From JADGGM01 sp035277485 (GTDB taxonomy: Bacteria > Gemmatimonadota > Gemmatimonadetes > Gemmatimonadales > Gemmatimonadaceae), in NCBI GenBank assembly GCA_035277485.1, contig DATEKK010000185.1:1-39724 (forward strand): a DNA stretch of 39,724 bases, given 5' to 3'. The notes below the pieces were generated by a model. That model saw nothing but the letters and a program-made list of their open reading frames with translations. It was not told where the DNA came from and did not search any database. Numbering within the stretch: the first letter of the stretch is position 1; the number at the start of each line of letters is the position of its first letter. Both the position numbers and the translations under genes were made by a program. Below, piece by piece: positions 25,601 to 34,236 of this stretch.

Positions 25601-26206
25601 TCAGCGCAGCGCGACCGGCGCGATCGACGACCGGACCTCGGCGCCATCCGACAAGCGCGCGCGCACCCACCACTGCTCGTTCGGCTCGGGCCGCGCACGC
25701 AGGGCCGCCGGCAGCACGAACGACGTGTCGGCCGTGGTGTCCGCGGCGAGCACCGCGCCTTGCGCATCCATCACCTCGACCAGGTAGGACACCGCGCGCG
25801 GCACCGCGTGCCACCTGAGCACCGACGGATGCGCCGCCGGCGACACGAGCACCACGCCGCCCGCGGATGGTCCGCGCAACACGTCACTCGGCGTCGACAT
25901 CGACCGGAGCGCGATTGTTGCCGCGGCCACCGCCACTAAGGCCGATGCCGCGACGAGCCATGGACTCGCGACCCGCGGACGACGCGCGGATGGCGCCGCC
26001 GCGCGCAACGCCCGCAGCAACTCGAGCTCGCGGCTGCACGACCGGCACGACAGCGCGTGGTCGAGCGTGGCCAACCGCTCCTCTTCGGTCCCGTCTCGTT
26101 CGACGAGCGCCTGAAGCGCCTCCGGCTCCGGGCACGCCGCGCCGGGCCGCGCGTCGCGCGCCGCCAACGCCTCCCGATACAACTCCTGCAGCCGTGCATC
26201 CGTCAT
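25601..26206 (-). CDS. Membrane anti-sigma factor (zinc-finger type)
   Basis: 201 residues. Residues 1-75 resemble a ZAS/zf-HC2 anti-sigma domain, with the His-x3-Cys-x2-Cys signature in HALSCRSC. One membrane helix follows (PWLVAASALVAVAAATIAL), then about 100 residues outside that look like a fibronectin-III-like or carbohydrate-binding beta fold (VLRWHAVPRAVSYLVEV, then TADTSFVLP). It should hold the sigma factor encoded just upstream inactive until an envelope signal arrives. The ATG at 26206 overlaps the sigma-factor stop as ATGA. It converges on the kinase gene, leaving only 4 bases between them. Confidence 0.85.
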   Translation of the reverse strand: MTDARLQELYREALAARDARPGAACPEPEALQALVERDGTEEERLATLDHALSCRSCSRELELLRALRAAAPSARRPRVASPWLVAASALVAVAAATIALRSMSTPSDVLRGPSAGGVVLVSPAAHPSVLRWHAVPRAVSYLVEVMDAQGAVLAADTTADTSFVLPAALRARPEPNEQWWVRARLSDGAEVRSSIAPVALR

Positions 26207-26805
26207 GCGACCGCCTCCGGTCCGATCCCCTGCTCCGTTAGGCGCTCGCGCAGATCGGCGAGCCCCCGATAGAGCAAATTCCGCGTCTTGGCCTCCGACC
26301 AACCCAAGAGCGCGGCAATCTCTTCGCGTGTGTAGCCGGCCAGATACATGCGGACCACCGGCCGGCGCGACGGCGTGATCGTGTCGATCGCGCGCGCCAC
26401 CTGCCGCGCCAGCTCGGACAACTCGAGCGATTGCTCGGGCTCGCGAGGCGACGGCGCGGCAGCCTCCTGCCCAACGTCCTCCAACGCGTCCTCACGCGGA
26501 CGGCGGTGGCGTCGTAAGACATCGAGCGCCGCTGACACCGCGGTCCGGTACAGGTAAGACGAACCCACCGACGAAATTTGCTCACCGGCGGCCCCGCTTC
26601 CACCCGCCGTAACCGCGTCCAACGCACGGTTAGAGCCATCTGCGCGCGCTCGCCACAGCCGGATGCGCACCTCCTGAAAGACCTCGTCGACGTCGCTCTC
26701 CGACAACCCGTGGCGGATACCGATGCGGCGCACCATGGCCGCGAACCGCATCAACACCGCTTCGATGGCCGGCGAGATCTGGTCGGTCACGTGGGGAACA
26801 ACCAT
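26203..26805 (-). CDS. ECF-type RNA polymerase sigma factor
   Basis: 200-residue sigma-70 family factor of the extracytoplasmic-function group. Region 2 includes VDEVFQEVRIRLW and YLYRTAVSAALDVLRRHRR, separated by an unusual Gly/Ala/Ser-rich insert of about 25 residues. Region 4 has the helix-turn-helix TREEIAALLGWSEAKTRNLLYRGL. Start: ATG at 26805; a GTG six codons later is possible. It forms an operon with the membrane anti-sigma factor. Target promoters cannot be named, since no matching autoregulatory promoter is evident in 26806-27020. Confidence 0.88.
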   Translation of the reverse strand: MVVPHVTDQISPAIEAVLMRFAAMVRRIGIRHGLSESDVDEVFQEVRIRLWRARADGSNRALDAVTAGGSGAAGEQISSVGSSYLYRTAVSAALDVLRRHRRPREDALEDVGQEAAAPSPREPEQSLELSELARQVARAIDTITPSRRPVVRMYLAGYTREEIAALLGWSEAKTRNLLYRGLADLRERLTEQGIGPEAVA

Positions 26806-27020
26806 AGCGCGAAGGTAGCGAGCCCATCGCCCCCTCGCAAAAGGGGCGCGCCCGGGTCGAGACGTGCCGGCGGCTCGGCCTGACGCGTCCGGCTCAAGGG
26901 CTGCCCGAAGCCCGAACGCCGTCGTCGGGACGCGAACGCCCATCGCGCACCGGAATCGGGTGCACAATGCCGGCTATGAATGATATTTTGAAGTGCTAGC
27001 TCCACTCAAAACGGGGACTC
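26806..27020. promoter_or_regulatory. Divergent intergenic region, sigma factor / E1 dehydrogenase
   Basis: 215 bases with no gene. The last 50 bases before the dehydrogenase are AT-richer than their surroundings (GGCTATGAATGATATTTTGA, from about 26972), a plausible plus-strand promoter core. The ribosome site GGGGACTC then precedes the ATG. Frames open into this region belong to no recognisable protein. Confidence 0.4.
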
Positions 27021-29129
27021 ATGGCTACTCAGACACGTGCCGAGCGCCGCGCCGGCGCGGCGCTCAACCGCGAGCAGCTTCTGGCGGCATATCGGACGAT
27101 GTATCTGTCGCGGCGGCTGGACGACAAGGAAATCCAGCTCAAGGGACAGAACAAGATTTTCTTTCAGATCTCGGGCGCTGGACACGAAGCAGTGTTGACG
27201 GCTGCGGGCATGACGCTGCGCGGCGGCCACGACTGGTTCTTCCCGTACTATCGCGACCGCGCGCTGTGTCTCCAGTTAGGCATGACCCCGGCGGAGATGC
27301 TGTACGAAGCGGTCGGCGCGGCGCGCGACCCCAACTCGGGCGGCCGGCAGATGCCGAGTCACTGGGGCAGCAAGCGGCTCAATATCGTCTCGTCGTCGTC
27401 GCCCACGGGCACACAGTTCCTCCACTCCACGGGATGCGCGGAAGCCTCCCTGCGCGCGTCGTTGCTCTCGATTACCGAGGGCTTCGAGTCCGATGAGGTG
27501 ACCTACGTGTCCGCCGGCGATGGCACGACCAGCGAGGGCGAGTTCTGGGAATCCCTCAACACCGCCTGCAATCTCGGTCTCCCCGTTGTCTACCTGATCG
27601 AAGACAACGGCTACGCGATCTCGGTGCCGGTGGAAGTGAACACGGCCGGCGGCAGCATCTCGAAGCTCGTGGCGTCGATGCCGGGTCTCCTCGTTCAGGA
27701 AGTGGATGGCTGCGACCTGGTCGCCAGCCATGCGGCGATGAGCAAAGCGGTAGCGTATGCACGCGCCCGTCGCGGACCGGCGCTCGTGCACGCACACGTG
27801 ATCCGCCCGTATTCGCACTCGTTGTCCGACCAGGAAACGATGTACCGGCCGCCGGAGGAGCGTGATGTCGACGCCGCGCGCGATCCGTTAGTCACGTTCC
27901 CCAAGTGGCTGATAGCCGAAGGGCACATCACAGAAAAGGAGCTCGAGGCGCTCAGAGCCGAAGTCGATGCGGAGGTGCTCGCGGCCACGGATGACGCGCT
28001 CGCCCAACCGCAGCCGGCCGCCGACACGGTGCTGTACGCGGTGTATTCGCCGGACGTGGATCCAACGAGCGAGCAGTTCGACACGGAAGATGATCCGAAA
28101 TTCAGCGGCGAACCGACGACGATGGTCGACCTGCTCAACGCGTGCATGAAGGACGAGATGCACCGCGACGGGAAGATCCTCGTGTTCGGCGAAGATGTGG
28201 CCGACGTGTCGCGCGCGCAGTATCTGGGCAAGGTGAAGGGCAAGGGCGGCGTGTTCAAGGTGACGTGGGGGCTGCAGAAGGAGTTCGGCGGCGATCGCGT
28301 TTACAATTCTCCGTTAGCCGAAGCGAACATCGTTGGTCGCGCGGTGGGACTGGCGGTGCGCGGGTTCAAGCCCGTGGTCGAGATACAATTCTTCGACTAC
28401 ATCTGGCCGGCGTACATGCAGCTGCGCAACGAGCTCGCCACCATGCGCTGGCGGTCGAACAACGAGTTCAGCTCGCCCGCGGTGGTGCGCGTGACGTATG
28501 GCGGGTACATCCGCGGCGCGATCTATCACTCGCAGACGGGGGCGTCGCTGTTCACGCATTGCCCTGGATTGCGCGTGGTGTGTCCGGCCACGGCGCTCGA
28601 TGCAAACGGTCTCCTGCGCACCGCGATCCGCTGCGACGATCCGGTGATTTTCCTCGAGCACAAACACCTGTACCGCCAGACGTACAACAAGGGCAGGAAT
28701 CCCGGACCGAACTTCATGATTCCGTTCGGTAAGGCGAAGGTGTTGCGTGAAGGCGCGGGCATCACGCTCGTGACGTACGGCGCCACGGTGCAGCGTGCGC
28801 TCGTCGCCGCGAACAAGGTGGCCGAAGAAGGCATCGACGTCGAGGTGATCGATCTGCGCACGCTGTCGCCGTGGGATCGCGAGACCGTGATGCATTCGGT
28901 GCGCAAGACGTCGCGTGTGATCGTAGCCTACGAGGATTCGCTCTCGTGGGGCTACGGCGCGGAGATCGCGGCGGCGATTGCGGACGAGTGTTTCGCGTGG
29001 CTCGACGCGCCGGTCAAGCGTGTGGCGTCCACGGACACGTTCGTGGGGTACGCGCCGTCGCTCGAGGATGCGATCCTGCCGCAGACGGACGACTTCGTGA
29101 AGGCGTACCGGGAGCTGGCGGCGTTCTGA
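27021..29129 (+). CDS. Fused E1 alpha-beta subunit of 2-oxo acid dehydrogenase (branched-chain type)
   Basis: Thiamine-diphosphate E1 component that decarboxylates a 2-oxo acid and passes the acyl group to a lipoyl E2; the closest family is branched-chain 2-oxoisovalerate dehydrogenase. 702 residues join both subunits. The alpha part (about 1-355) has the ThDP motif running from GDG (166-168) to Asn196. The beta part starts near 368 (MVDLLNACMKDEM) and holds FGEDV, the SPLAEANIVG helix and the C-terminal transketolase domain (VTYGATVQRAL). Both halves look complete. The E2 and E3 genes are not nearby. Only one GTTAGGC motif occurs in 2.1 kb, although near-matches (GTTAGTC, GTTAGCC) are seen. 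The exact substrate (branched-chain versus pyruvate) is not certain. Confidence 0.93.
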   Translation: MATQTRAERRAGAALNREQLLAAYRTMYLSRRLDDKEIQLKGQNKIFFQISGAGHEAVLTAAGMTLRGGHDWFFPYYRDRALCLQLGMTPAEMLYEAVGAARDPNSGGRQMPSHWGSKRLNIVSSSSPTGTQFLHSTGCAEASLRASLLSITEGFESDEVTYVSAGDGTTSEGEFWESLNTACNLGLPVVYLIEDNGYAISVPVEVNTAGGSISKLVASMPGLLVQEVDGCDLVASHAAMSKAVAYARARRGPALVHAHVIRPYSHSLSDQETMYRPPEERDVDAARDPLVTFPKWLIAEGHITEKELEALRAEVDAEVLAATDDALAQPQPAADTVLYAVYSPDVDPTSEQFDTEDDPKFSGEPTTMVDLLNACMKDEMHRDGKILVFGEDVADVSRAQYLGKVKGKGGVFKVTWGLQKEFGGDRVYNSPLAEANIVGRAVGLAVRGFKPVVEIQFFDYIWPAYMQLRNELATMRWRSNNEFSSPAVVRVTYGGYIRGAIYHSQTGASLFTHCPGLRVVCPATALDANGLLRTAIRCDDPVIFLEHKHLYRQTYNKGRNPGPNFMIPFGKAKVLREGAGITLVTYGATVQRALVAANKVAEEGIDVEVIDLRTLSPWDRETVMHSVRKTSRVIVAYEDSLSWGYGAEIAAAIADECFAWLDAPVKRVASTDTFVGYAPSLEDAILPQTDDFVKAYRELAAF

Positions 29130-29147
29130 TACCGGCGCCGGTCGTTC

Positions 29148-29206
29148 GTTAGGCGAGGCGAGGCCCGCGTGGTGCGCACGCGGGCCTCGTTGCATCTCTG
29201 CCTAAC
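29148..29206. terminator. Hairpin terminator between convergent genes, flanked by inverted GTTAGGC copies
   Basis: An 11-bp perfect stem, GAGGCCCGCGT (29160-29170) with ACGCGGGCCTC (29178-29188), has a 7-base loop. It lies between the stops of the E1 gene and the MtfA-like gene, where a bidirectional terminator is expected. GTTAGGC at 29148-29154 and its complement GCCTAAC at 29200-29206 sit on either side and could extend the structure. The right copy contains the TAG stop of the minus-strand gene. The T-run is poor, so this may work by structure alone. Confidence 0.6.
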
Positions 29207-30128
29207 TCGCCGAGGGCGTGGCCGCGGCGGGATCCTGGCGATAGAACGTGCTCAACTGCGCATAGAACGCGGGGTCTTCGTCGCGCAGCGCGCGCGGCTT
29301 CTCGAAGAACACCTCGCTCGCGACGGCAATGAGCTCCGCCTTTTTCGTGGCGGCGTACCCGCCGAGCACCGATGGCTGCCCGGCAGCGAGCCTGGTCTTG
29401 AGGCGCTGGAAGCTCTCATCCAACACACGCGTCCATTCGTCCGGGTCAGGCATGCCGGGCTGGCGCTCGCCGTCGTCGTCAGCGTTGGTGTACGGGGCAT
29501 ACCATCCGCTCGCCACTGTGTCGTGGCCCGCTGGTAAGAGGGCGTGTTCGTAGGCCAGCACGTGCGCGAACTCGTGGTATACCACGTTCTGTCCGTCGTG
29601 TGGATCGCCCGCGCCTTGCTGCACGGAATCCCAGGCCAGGACGACCACTCCGTTAGTCCAGGCCTCGCCGAGCTGCGGCACCGGGTGGTCGTCACCGACG
29701 GTCGTTCGTACGACCTTGGTGCACGCTGGTCGCGGCACGAACGTGGACGGGTAGATCAGGACCTCGCGGAGATTCTCGTAGTGCTCGCCGGGCATGCGCA
29801 ACGTCATGAGGCAGGCTTGTGCGGCGATCACGAGCTGCATGCTCTCGTCCACGACCACGCCGCGGCATCCTTCCCAGTGCGCGCGACCGATGAGGTCGCG
29901 ACTCAAATGGAGCAGACGAACGCGCTCGGCCGTCGTGAGTCCGCTGCTCGCCGGCACGCTGCGATCGAGGAGTCGCAGCCAACTTTCGGGCAACGGTTCG
30001 GCGGCCGCGCGATTCGCGGTGCCGATGGCCGCGCGGCGCAGCACCCACACGACGATGCCGATCGTGGCGAGAAAGGCCACGGCGATGAAGAGCGGCGTGA
30101 GGACGGCGTCGAGCGAGTCGAGCGACAT
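29202..30128 (-). CDS. MtfA-like zinc metallopeptidase, membrane-anchored
   Basis: 308 residues. An N-terminal membrane helix (about 10-30) precedes a domain of the MtfA (M90) peptidase family, with the zinc motif HEFAH (185-189) and the downstream Glu in ASEVFFEKP. The family patterns PGEHYENLREVLIYP and GEAWTNGVVVLAWDSV are also clear. In E. coli, MtfA is a cytoplasmic peptidase that binds the Mlc repressor; no Mlc or PTS gene is seen here, and this copy carries a membrane helix, so its role may differ. The ATG at 30128 starts the helix. Confidence 0.87.
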   Translation of the reverse strand: MSLDSLDAVLTPLFIAVAFLATIGIVVWVLRRAAIGTANRAAAEPLPESWLRLLDRSVPASSGLTTAERVRLLHLSRDLIGRAHWEGCRGVVVDESMQLVIAAQACLMTLRMPGEHYENLREVLIYPSTFVPRPACTKVVRTTVGDDHPVPQLGEAWTNGVVVLAWDSVQQGAGDPHDGQNVVYHEFAHVLAYEHALLPAGHDTVASGWYAPYTNADDDGERQPGMPDPDEWTRVLDESFQRLKTRLAAGQPSVLGGYAATKKAELIAVASEVFFEKPRALRDEDPAFYAQLSTFYRQDPAAATPSAS

Positions 30129-30216
30129 GCGCGGCGGAGTGTAGTTCGGTTAGGCGGCAGCGGCGTTCGCCAAGGGGCGACGGTCGCTTCCACGATATAC
30201 CTCGGCCGCCGCGGAA

Positions 30217-30600
30217 TCAACGCCTTTTAGGCGGCTTGGTCGATCGCTGGCGCCTGCGCTCGGCGATACGGGTCTTGACTAACTTCCGCACCAGTGCGTC
30301 GGGGAGCGGCTGCGATGGAGGAAAGCGCACGGCGCCCTTCGTCGTATCGTACCGTTCCAGCTCCCGCGCGTGGACGGCCAGCGGGTGGGCGCCGATGTGG
30401 AGCGCGCAGTGCTTCGTGGCGGCGGCGAACGAGAGGAGCATGCGCCCATCGAGCCGATACGTCGGCATGTCGTAGCTGATGCATTCTTCGGCATCTGGTG
30501 CGGCAGCTCGGATGACGGTGCGCAAGTGCGAGAGCACGGCTCGCTGCGCGGCCGTCAGGCGCGAGAGATACTCATCGATGGTCGTCGGCTTAGCGTTCAC
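30217..30600 (-). CDS. DUF1801 (YdhG-like) protein
   Basis: 127-residue protein of the DUF1801 family, a small alpha/beta fold related to frataxin-like proteins. Conserved blocks: TIDEYLSRL, the CISYDMPTYRLDGRMLLSFAA region, HIGAHP, and KGAVRFPPSQPLPDALVRKLVKTRI near the end. The tail is strongly basic. Some relatives are described as iron chaperones, but nothing here tests that. It is followed on the same strand, upstream by 14 bases, by trmO. Confidence 0.85.
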   Translation of the reverse strand: MNAKPTTIDEYLSRLTAAQRAVLSHLRTVIRAAAPDAEECISYDMPTYRLDGRMLLSFAAATKHCALHIGAHPLAVHARELERYDTTKGAVRFPPSQPLPDALVRKLVKTRIAERRRQRSTKPPKRR

Positions 30601-30614
30601 GCGGCCTCCTCGGC

Positions 30615-31022
30615 TCAGCGCTCGCGCGCCCGGTCGAGCACCGGCTTGACGTCAATGATGGGCGTGCCGTCGATGGCCTCGAGCTCGGCCACCGTGAGCT
30701 CGAGCGGACCGTCGACCGCCAGAATTCGTACGCGGTGAATCCCGATCGGGTTAGGCCGGTCCGGAGATCGTGTGCTGAATACGCCGCGGAGCGGCGCGGC
30801 CATGTTGTCGCGCGGATGAACCCGCAGCACCGAGCGATCGCTCTGGTGCAGCCAGGTGAGCACCAGGATCTCGTCGCCGGCGCGAAGATCGCGCAGCGCA
30901 TCCTGGTATTGTGGTTCGAACACGAGCGATGCGTTGGGCGCACCCTCGCTGCCCTGCATGGGCGCCTGCGCGCGGTCGATGAGTGGTGAACGAACGTGAC
31001 CGATGGGGACGATGTCGTACAT
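30615..31022 (-). CDS. trmO: tRNA N6-methyladenosine-37 methyltransferase TrmO
   Basis: TrmO (TsaA/YaeB family) methylates the N6 group of t6A37 in tRNA-Thr using S-adenosylmethionine. 135 residues, the core of the family: IGHVRSP at the start, LVLTWLHQSDRSVLRVHPRD, and the signature STRSPDRPNPIGIH. E. coli TrmO is longer, with a C-terminal extension that is missing here; short forms are common in other bacteria. I chose the ATG at 31022 (MYDIVPIG); an in-frame ATG at 31040 overlapping the previous gene is possible. Confidence 0.88.
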   Translation of the reverse strand: MYDIVPIGHVRSPLIDRAQAPMQGSEGAPNASLVFEPQYQDALRDLRAGDEILVLTWLHQSDRSVLRVHPRDNMAAPLRGVFSTRSPDRPNPIGIHRVRILAVDGPLELTVAELEAIDGTPIIDVKPVLDRARER

Positions 31023-31029
31023 GATGGTC

Positions 31030-31743
31030 TTACGGCCCACTGCGCGGCGTGAAGCGCCATACGGCAGCCACGGACGCCGAGACCGTCACACCCTGCGGTG
31101 TCATCGGGACCCCGGTCTCGGCGGCGGGTGCGTATGTGCGCGCTACGGCGAAATACTCTCCGCCGACCCGTTCCGTCGACACCGTTTGGAGTCGGCCCAA
31201 CGTTCCCCCGGCGGCAGCGGCCAGCGCCTGCGCGCGCCCCAGCGCCTCCTCGTACGCCTTGCCTAACGCCCGACGCTGCGCGCCGGCCGCGCTATCGGAT
31301 TGAAACGACACGTCGCTCACCGCGGTCGCGCCCCCCTCGAGCCCGACGTCGAGATAGCGGCCGAGGCTGTCGAGCGCAACGATCACCACGCGTACCTCGG
31401 CGCTCGCTTCGTAGTCGACGATTGTCCCGTGCTCGTTCTCGTGCGGCCCCACGGTCACGGCAACCACCAGCACGCTGTCGGGCTTGGGGCGACTCGCATG
31501 CAGCGCGGTAAGCAGCCGGCGAACCTTCGGTTCGTTCACGGCCGTGGCGGCTGCTGCGCTGGCCGCGCGGGACGCGACACCGAACGTGATGATCGCGCGC
31601 GTCGGCTGCAGCGTCAACTGCGCCGAGCCTGTGGTTTGAATTGTCGACCCGGTGTCGGCGGGCGCGGGCACCTGCGCAACTGCGGGCCTGGGCATCGACA
31701 GCGCGGCCGCAATGGCCGGCACGGACCACCATACGTTAGGCAT
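31030..31743 (-). CDS. SIMPL (DUF541) domain protein, exported
   Basis: 237 residues with an N-terminal signal peptide (AIAAALSMPRPAVAQ, probable cleavage after AQ). A SIMPL/DUF541 domain follows: TIQTTGSAQLTLQPTRAIITFGV, a middle helix with multiple Ala, VSDVSFQS, the helix ALGKAYEEALGRAQALA, and a C-terminal beta strand VTVSASVAAVWRF. Members of the family form ring-like periplasmic oligomers of unclear function. The ATG at 31743 has GGAGG five bases before it; an ATG at 31746 directly precedes it. It is divergent from the S9 peptidase. Confidence 0.87.
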   Translation of the reverse strand: MPNVWWSVPAIAAALSMPRPAVAQVPAPADTGSTIQTTGSAQLTLQPTRAIITFGVASRAASAAAATAVNEPKVRRLLTALHASRPKPDSVLVVAVTVGPHENEHGTIVDYEASAEVRVVIVALDSLGRYLDVGLEGGATAVSDVSFQSDSAAGAQRRALGKAYEEALGRAQALAAAAGGTLGRLQTVSTERVGGEYFAVARTYAPAAETGVPMTPQGVTVSASVAAVWRFTPRSGP

Positions 31744-32034
31744 CATCGCCTCCGGGGTGAGGACCTGTTGTCCACCTGCCGGATGATGGGGCCGGGCGAC
31801 GCGCGTGTCGATTGCAGCCGCATTAACATCTCGTGACCGTTGGGCAACCTCGCGCATGCGTGTGCGCTCTCACCGGGCCGATGGCGCCCTGCTGATCGAT
31901 GCCGTCTTGCGCGCATGGTCACGAGGCTTCTCGCCGCGACCCGCCTATCGACGTAACTTGGGACCAGCGGCCACGGGGCCAACGGCTCGGGTGCCGCGGG
32001 ACCATGATCGCCATCCGAACCAAGGAGCATTCGA
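31744..32034. promoter_or_regulatory. Divergent intergenic region, SIMPL gene / S9 peptidase
   Basis: 291 bases with no supported gene. It must hold both promoters. The only clear sites are the ribosome-binding sequences at its edges: GGAGG for the minus gene, and AAGGAG about seven bases before the plus gene. No repeat or operator stands out. Confidence 0.4.
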
Positions 32035-34218
32035 ATGAAATCGCTGACGGCCGCGCTCACCTTCGTGTTCGCCGCGGCGCCCGCGCTGCTCGGTCAGACG
32101 CCCGCGAACACGTCGTTAGGCAACGTGCAGGGCCCGCACCCGTTCAACGTGCGCGACCTGGTGATGATGGATCGCGTGAGCGACCCGCAGCTGTCCCCGG
32201 ACGGACGCTACGCCGCCTTCACCGTGCGCCGGACCGACTACGCCGCGAACCGCGGGATCACGGCCATCTACGTCAAGGATCTCTCCGGCACGAGCGCTCC
32301 GGTGCAGGTTGTCGACAACGCGACGCAGCCGCGTTGGGCACCGGACGGCCATCACCTGTACTACATGGCCGCCGCCGACGGCGTCGAACAGCTCTGGCGC
32401 GTCGATTTAGGCGGCGCCAACGGGCTCGACCTGGCTGGCCACGCGGCGCCGACACAGGTGAGCCACACGGCCCTCGACCTCAATACCTTCAAGTTGTCGC
32501 CCGACGGCTCGCACGTGCTGCTTTCGTACGAAGTGGATACGGACTGCCCGACCCTCGCCTGCACCGCCAAAGGCATCGCCGCGCGCGCCGCCGACAAGGC
32601 CAGCGGCACGCTCTACACACGGCTCTTCGTTAGGCACTGGGATACGTGGGCCACCGGCCGCCGCAACCAACTGTACATCGCGGCCATCGATTCCTCCGGT
32701 CGAATCCCCACCGATCCCACACTCCTGAGCAAAGGTACAGGCGCTCCACACACAGACGGCTCCAGGGTCCGCGGCGCAGGCATGGACGGCGACATCCCGA
32801 GCAAACCGTTCGGCGACGAGAGCGAGTTCTCTTTCTCGCCCAACGGCAAGACCGTCTATTTCGGCGTGCGCATCGCAGGCAGCACCGAAGCCTGGTCCAC
32901 CAATTTCGATGTTTACAGCGTGCCGGCGGACGGCTCGGCGCCGCCTAACGATCTGACCGCGGCCAACAAAGCATGGGACGCCTACCCGGTCGCGTCGCCC
33001 GACGGCAAAACGCTGTACTACCTGGCGATGAAGCTGCCGGGCGTCGAGTCGGACCGCTTCGGGATCATGGCGCTGGACCTTGCCACCGGCCACTCGCGCG
33101 AGATCGACCCGGGTTGGGACCGTTCCCCCGGTGGACTCACGATCGCGCCGGATGGCAAGACGCTCTACGCCAGCGTCGATGACAACGGCGAGCACCCGAT
33201 CTTCGCGATCGATATCGCGACGGGGAAGGCGACACGCATAGTCGGCGACGGCACCATCAGCGGCTACTCGCTCGCCCATGGCCGCATCCTGTTCGCGCGC
33301 GATGACCTCAAACACCCATCCGACCTCTATACGGTCGACGCCGCGCCCAACGCACACGCGCAACAAGTGACGCACTTCAACGCGGACGCGCTCTCGAACG
33401 CCAAAGAGGGCGACTGGGAGTTCTTCACGTTCAAGGGTTGGAACGGCGAAACCGTGCAGAGCTACGTCGTGAAGCCGGTTGGCTTCGAGCCGGGCAAGAG
33501 ATATCCGGTTGCGTTCCTCATTCACGGCGGCCCGCAAGGCGCCTGGGACAACGGGTGGAGCTATCGCTGGAATCCGCAGACGTACGCGGGCCAGGGCTTC
33601 GCCGTCGTCGCGATCAACTTCCACGGATCCACAGGCTACGGCCAGGCGTTCACCAACTCCATCTCCGGCGATTGGGGCGGCAAGCCGCTCGAGGACCTCA
33701 AGCTCGGCTGGGCCGCTGCGTTAGGCAAGTATCCGTTCCTCGATGGGAGCCGCGCCTGTGCGTTGGGCGCGAGCTACGGCGGCTACATGACGTACTGGAT
33801 CGCCGGCGTCTGGAATACACCGTGGAAATGTCTCGTGGACCACGACGGCGTGTTCGACACTCGCGCGATGTACTACGACACCGAGGAGCTGTGGTTCGAG
33901 GAGCGCGAGAACGGCGGCACGCAGTACGAGCACCCCGAGAACTACGAGAAGTTCAACCCGCTCGACCACGTGAAGGACTGGCGGGTGCCGATGCTCGTGG
34001 TGCACAGCAACCAGGATTTCCGCATCCCGATCAACCAGGGCATGGGCGCGTTCACGGCGCTCCAGCGCCGCGGTATTCCGAGCGAGTTCCTCACGTTCCC
34101 CGACGAGAACCACTGGGTGCTCAAGCCGCACAACAGCGTCCAGTGGCACGATGCCGTGAACGCCTGGCTCGCCCGGTGGACTGCGCCATTGGACGCGGGG
34201 AGCCCGGGAGGCCGGTGA
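32035..34218 (+). CDS. Secreted S9-family prolyl oligopeptidase / dipeptidyl peptidase
   Basis: Serine peptidase of 727 residues with a signal peptide (about 1-20, MKSLTAALTFVFAAAPALLG). A beta-propeller domain (about 45-430) has repeated LSPDG, FSPNGKTVYF and ASPDGKTLYY WD-like blocks. The alpha/beta-hydrolase domain follows with the triad Ser580 in GASYGGY, Asp661 in NQDFR and His693 in ENHW. All three catalytic residues are present. It probably trims peptides in the periplasm or outside the cell, for nutrition. A strong AAGGAG ribosome site precedes the ATG. Exact specificity (dipeptidyl versus acylaminoacyl peptidase) cannot be told. Confidence 0.94.
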   Translation: MKSLTAALTFVFAAAPALLGQTPANTSLGNVQGPHPFNVRDLVMMDRVSDPQLSPDGRYAAFTVRRTDYAANRGITAIYVKDLSGTSAPVQVVDNATQPRWAPDGHHLYYMAAADGVEQLWRVDLGGANGLDLAGHAAPTQVSHTALDLNTFKLSPDGSHVLLSYEVDTDCPTLACTAKGIAARAADKASGTLYTRLFVRHWDTWATGRRNQLYIAAIDSSGRIPTDPTLLSKGTGAPHTDGSRVRGAGMDGDIPSKPFGDESEFSFSPNGKTVYFGVRIAGSTEAWSTNFDVYSVPADGSAPPNDLTAANKAWDAYPVASPDGKTLYYLAMKLPGVESDRFGIMALDLATGHSREIDPGWDRSPGGLTIAPDGKTLYASVDDNGEHPIFAIDIATGKATRIVGDGTISGYSLAHGRILFARDDLKHPSDLYTVDAAPNAHAQQVTHFNADALSNAKEGDWEFFTFKGWNGETVQSYVVKPVGFEPGKRYPVAFLIHGGPQGAWDNGWSYRWNPQTYAGQGFAVVAINFHGSTGYGQAFTNSISGDWGGKPLEDLKLGWAAALGKYPFLDGSRACALGASYGGYMTYWIAGVWNTPWKCLVDHDGVFDTRAMYYDTEELWFEERENGGTQYEHPENYEKFNPLDHVKDWRVPMLVVHSNQDFRIPINQGMGAFTALQRRGIPSEFLTFPDENHWVLKPHNSVQWHDAVNAWLARWTAPLDAGSPGGR

Positions 34219-34236
34219 GGAGCCGGCGTTAGGCAG

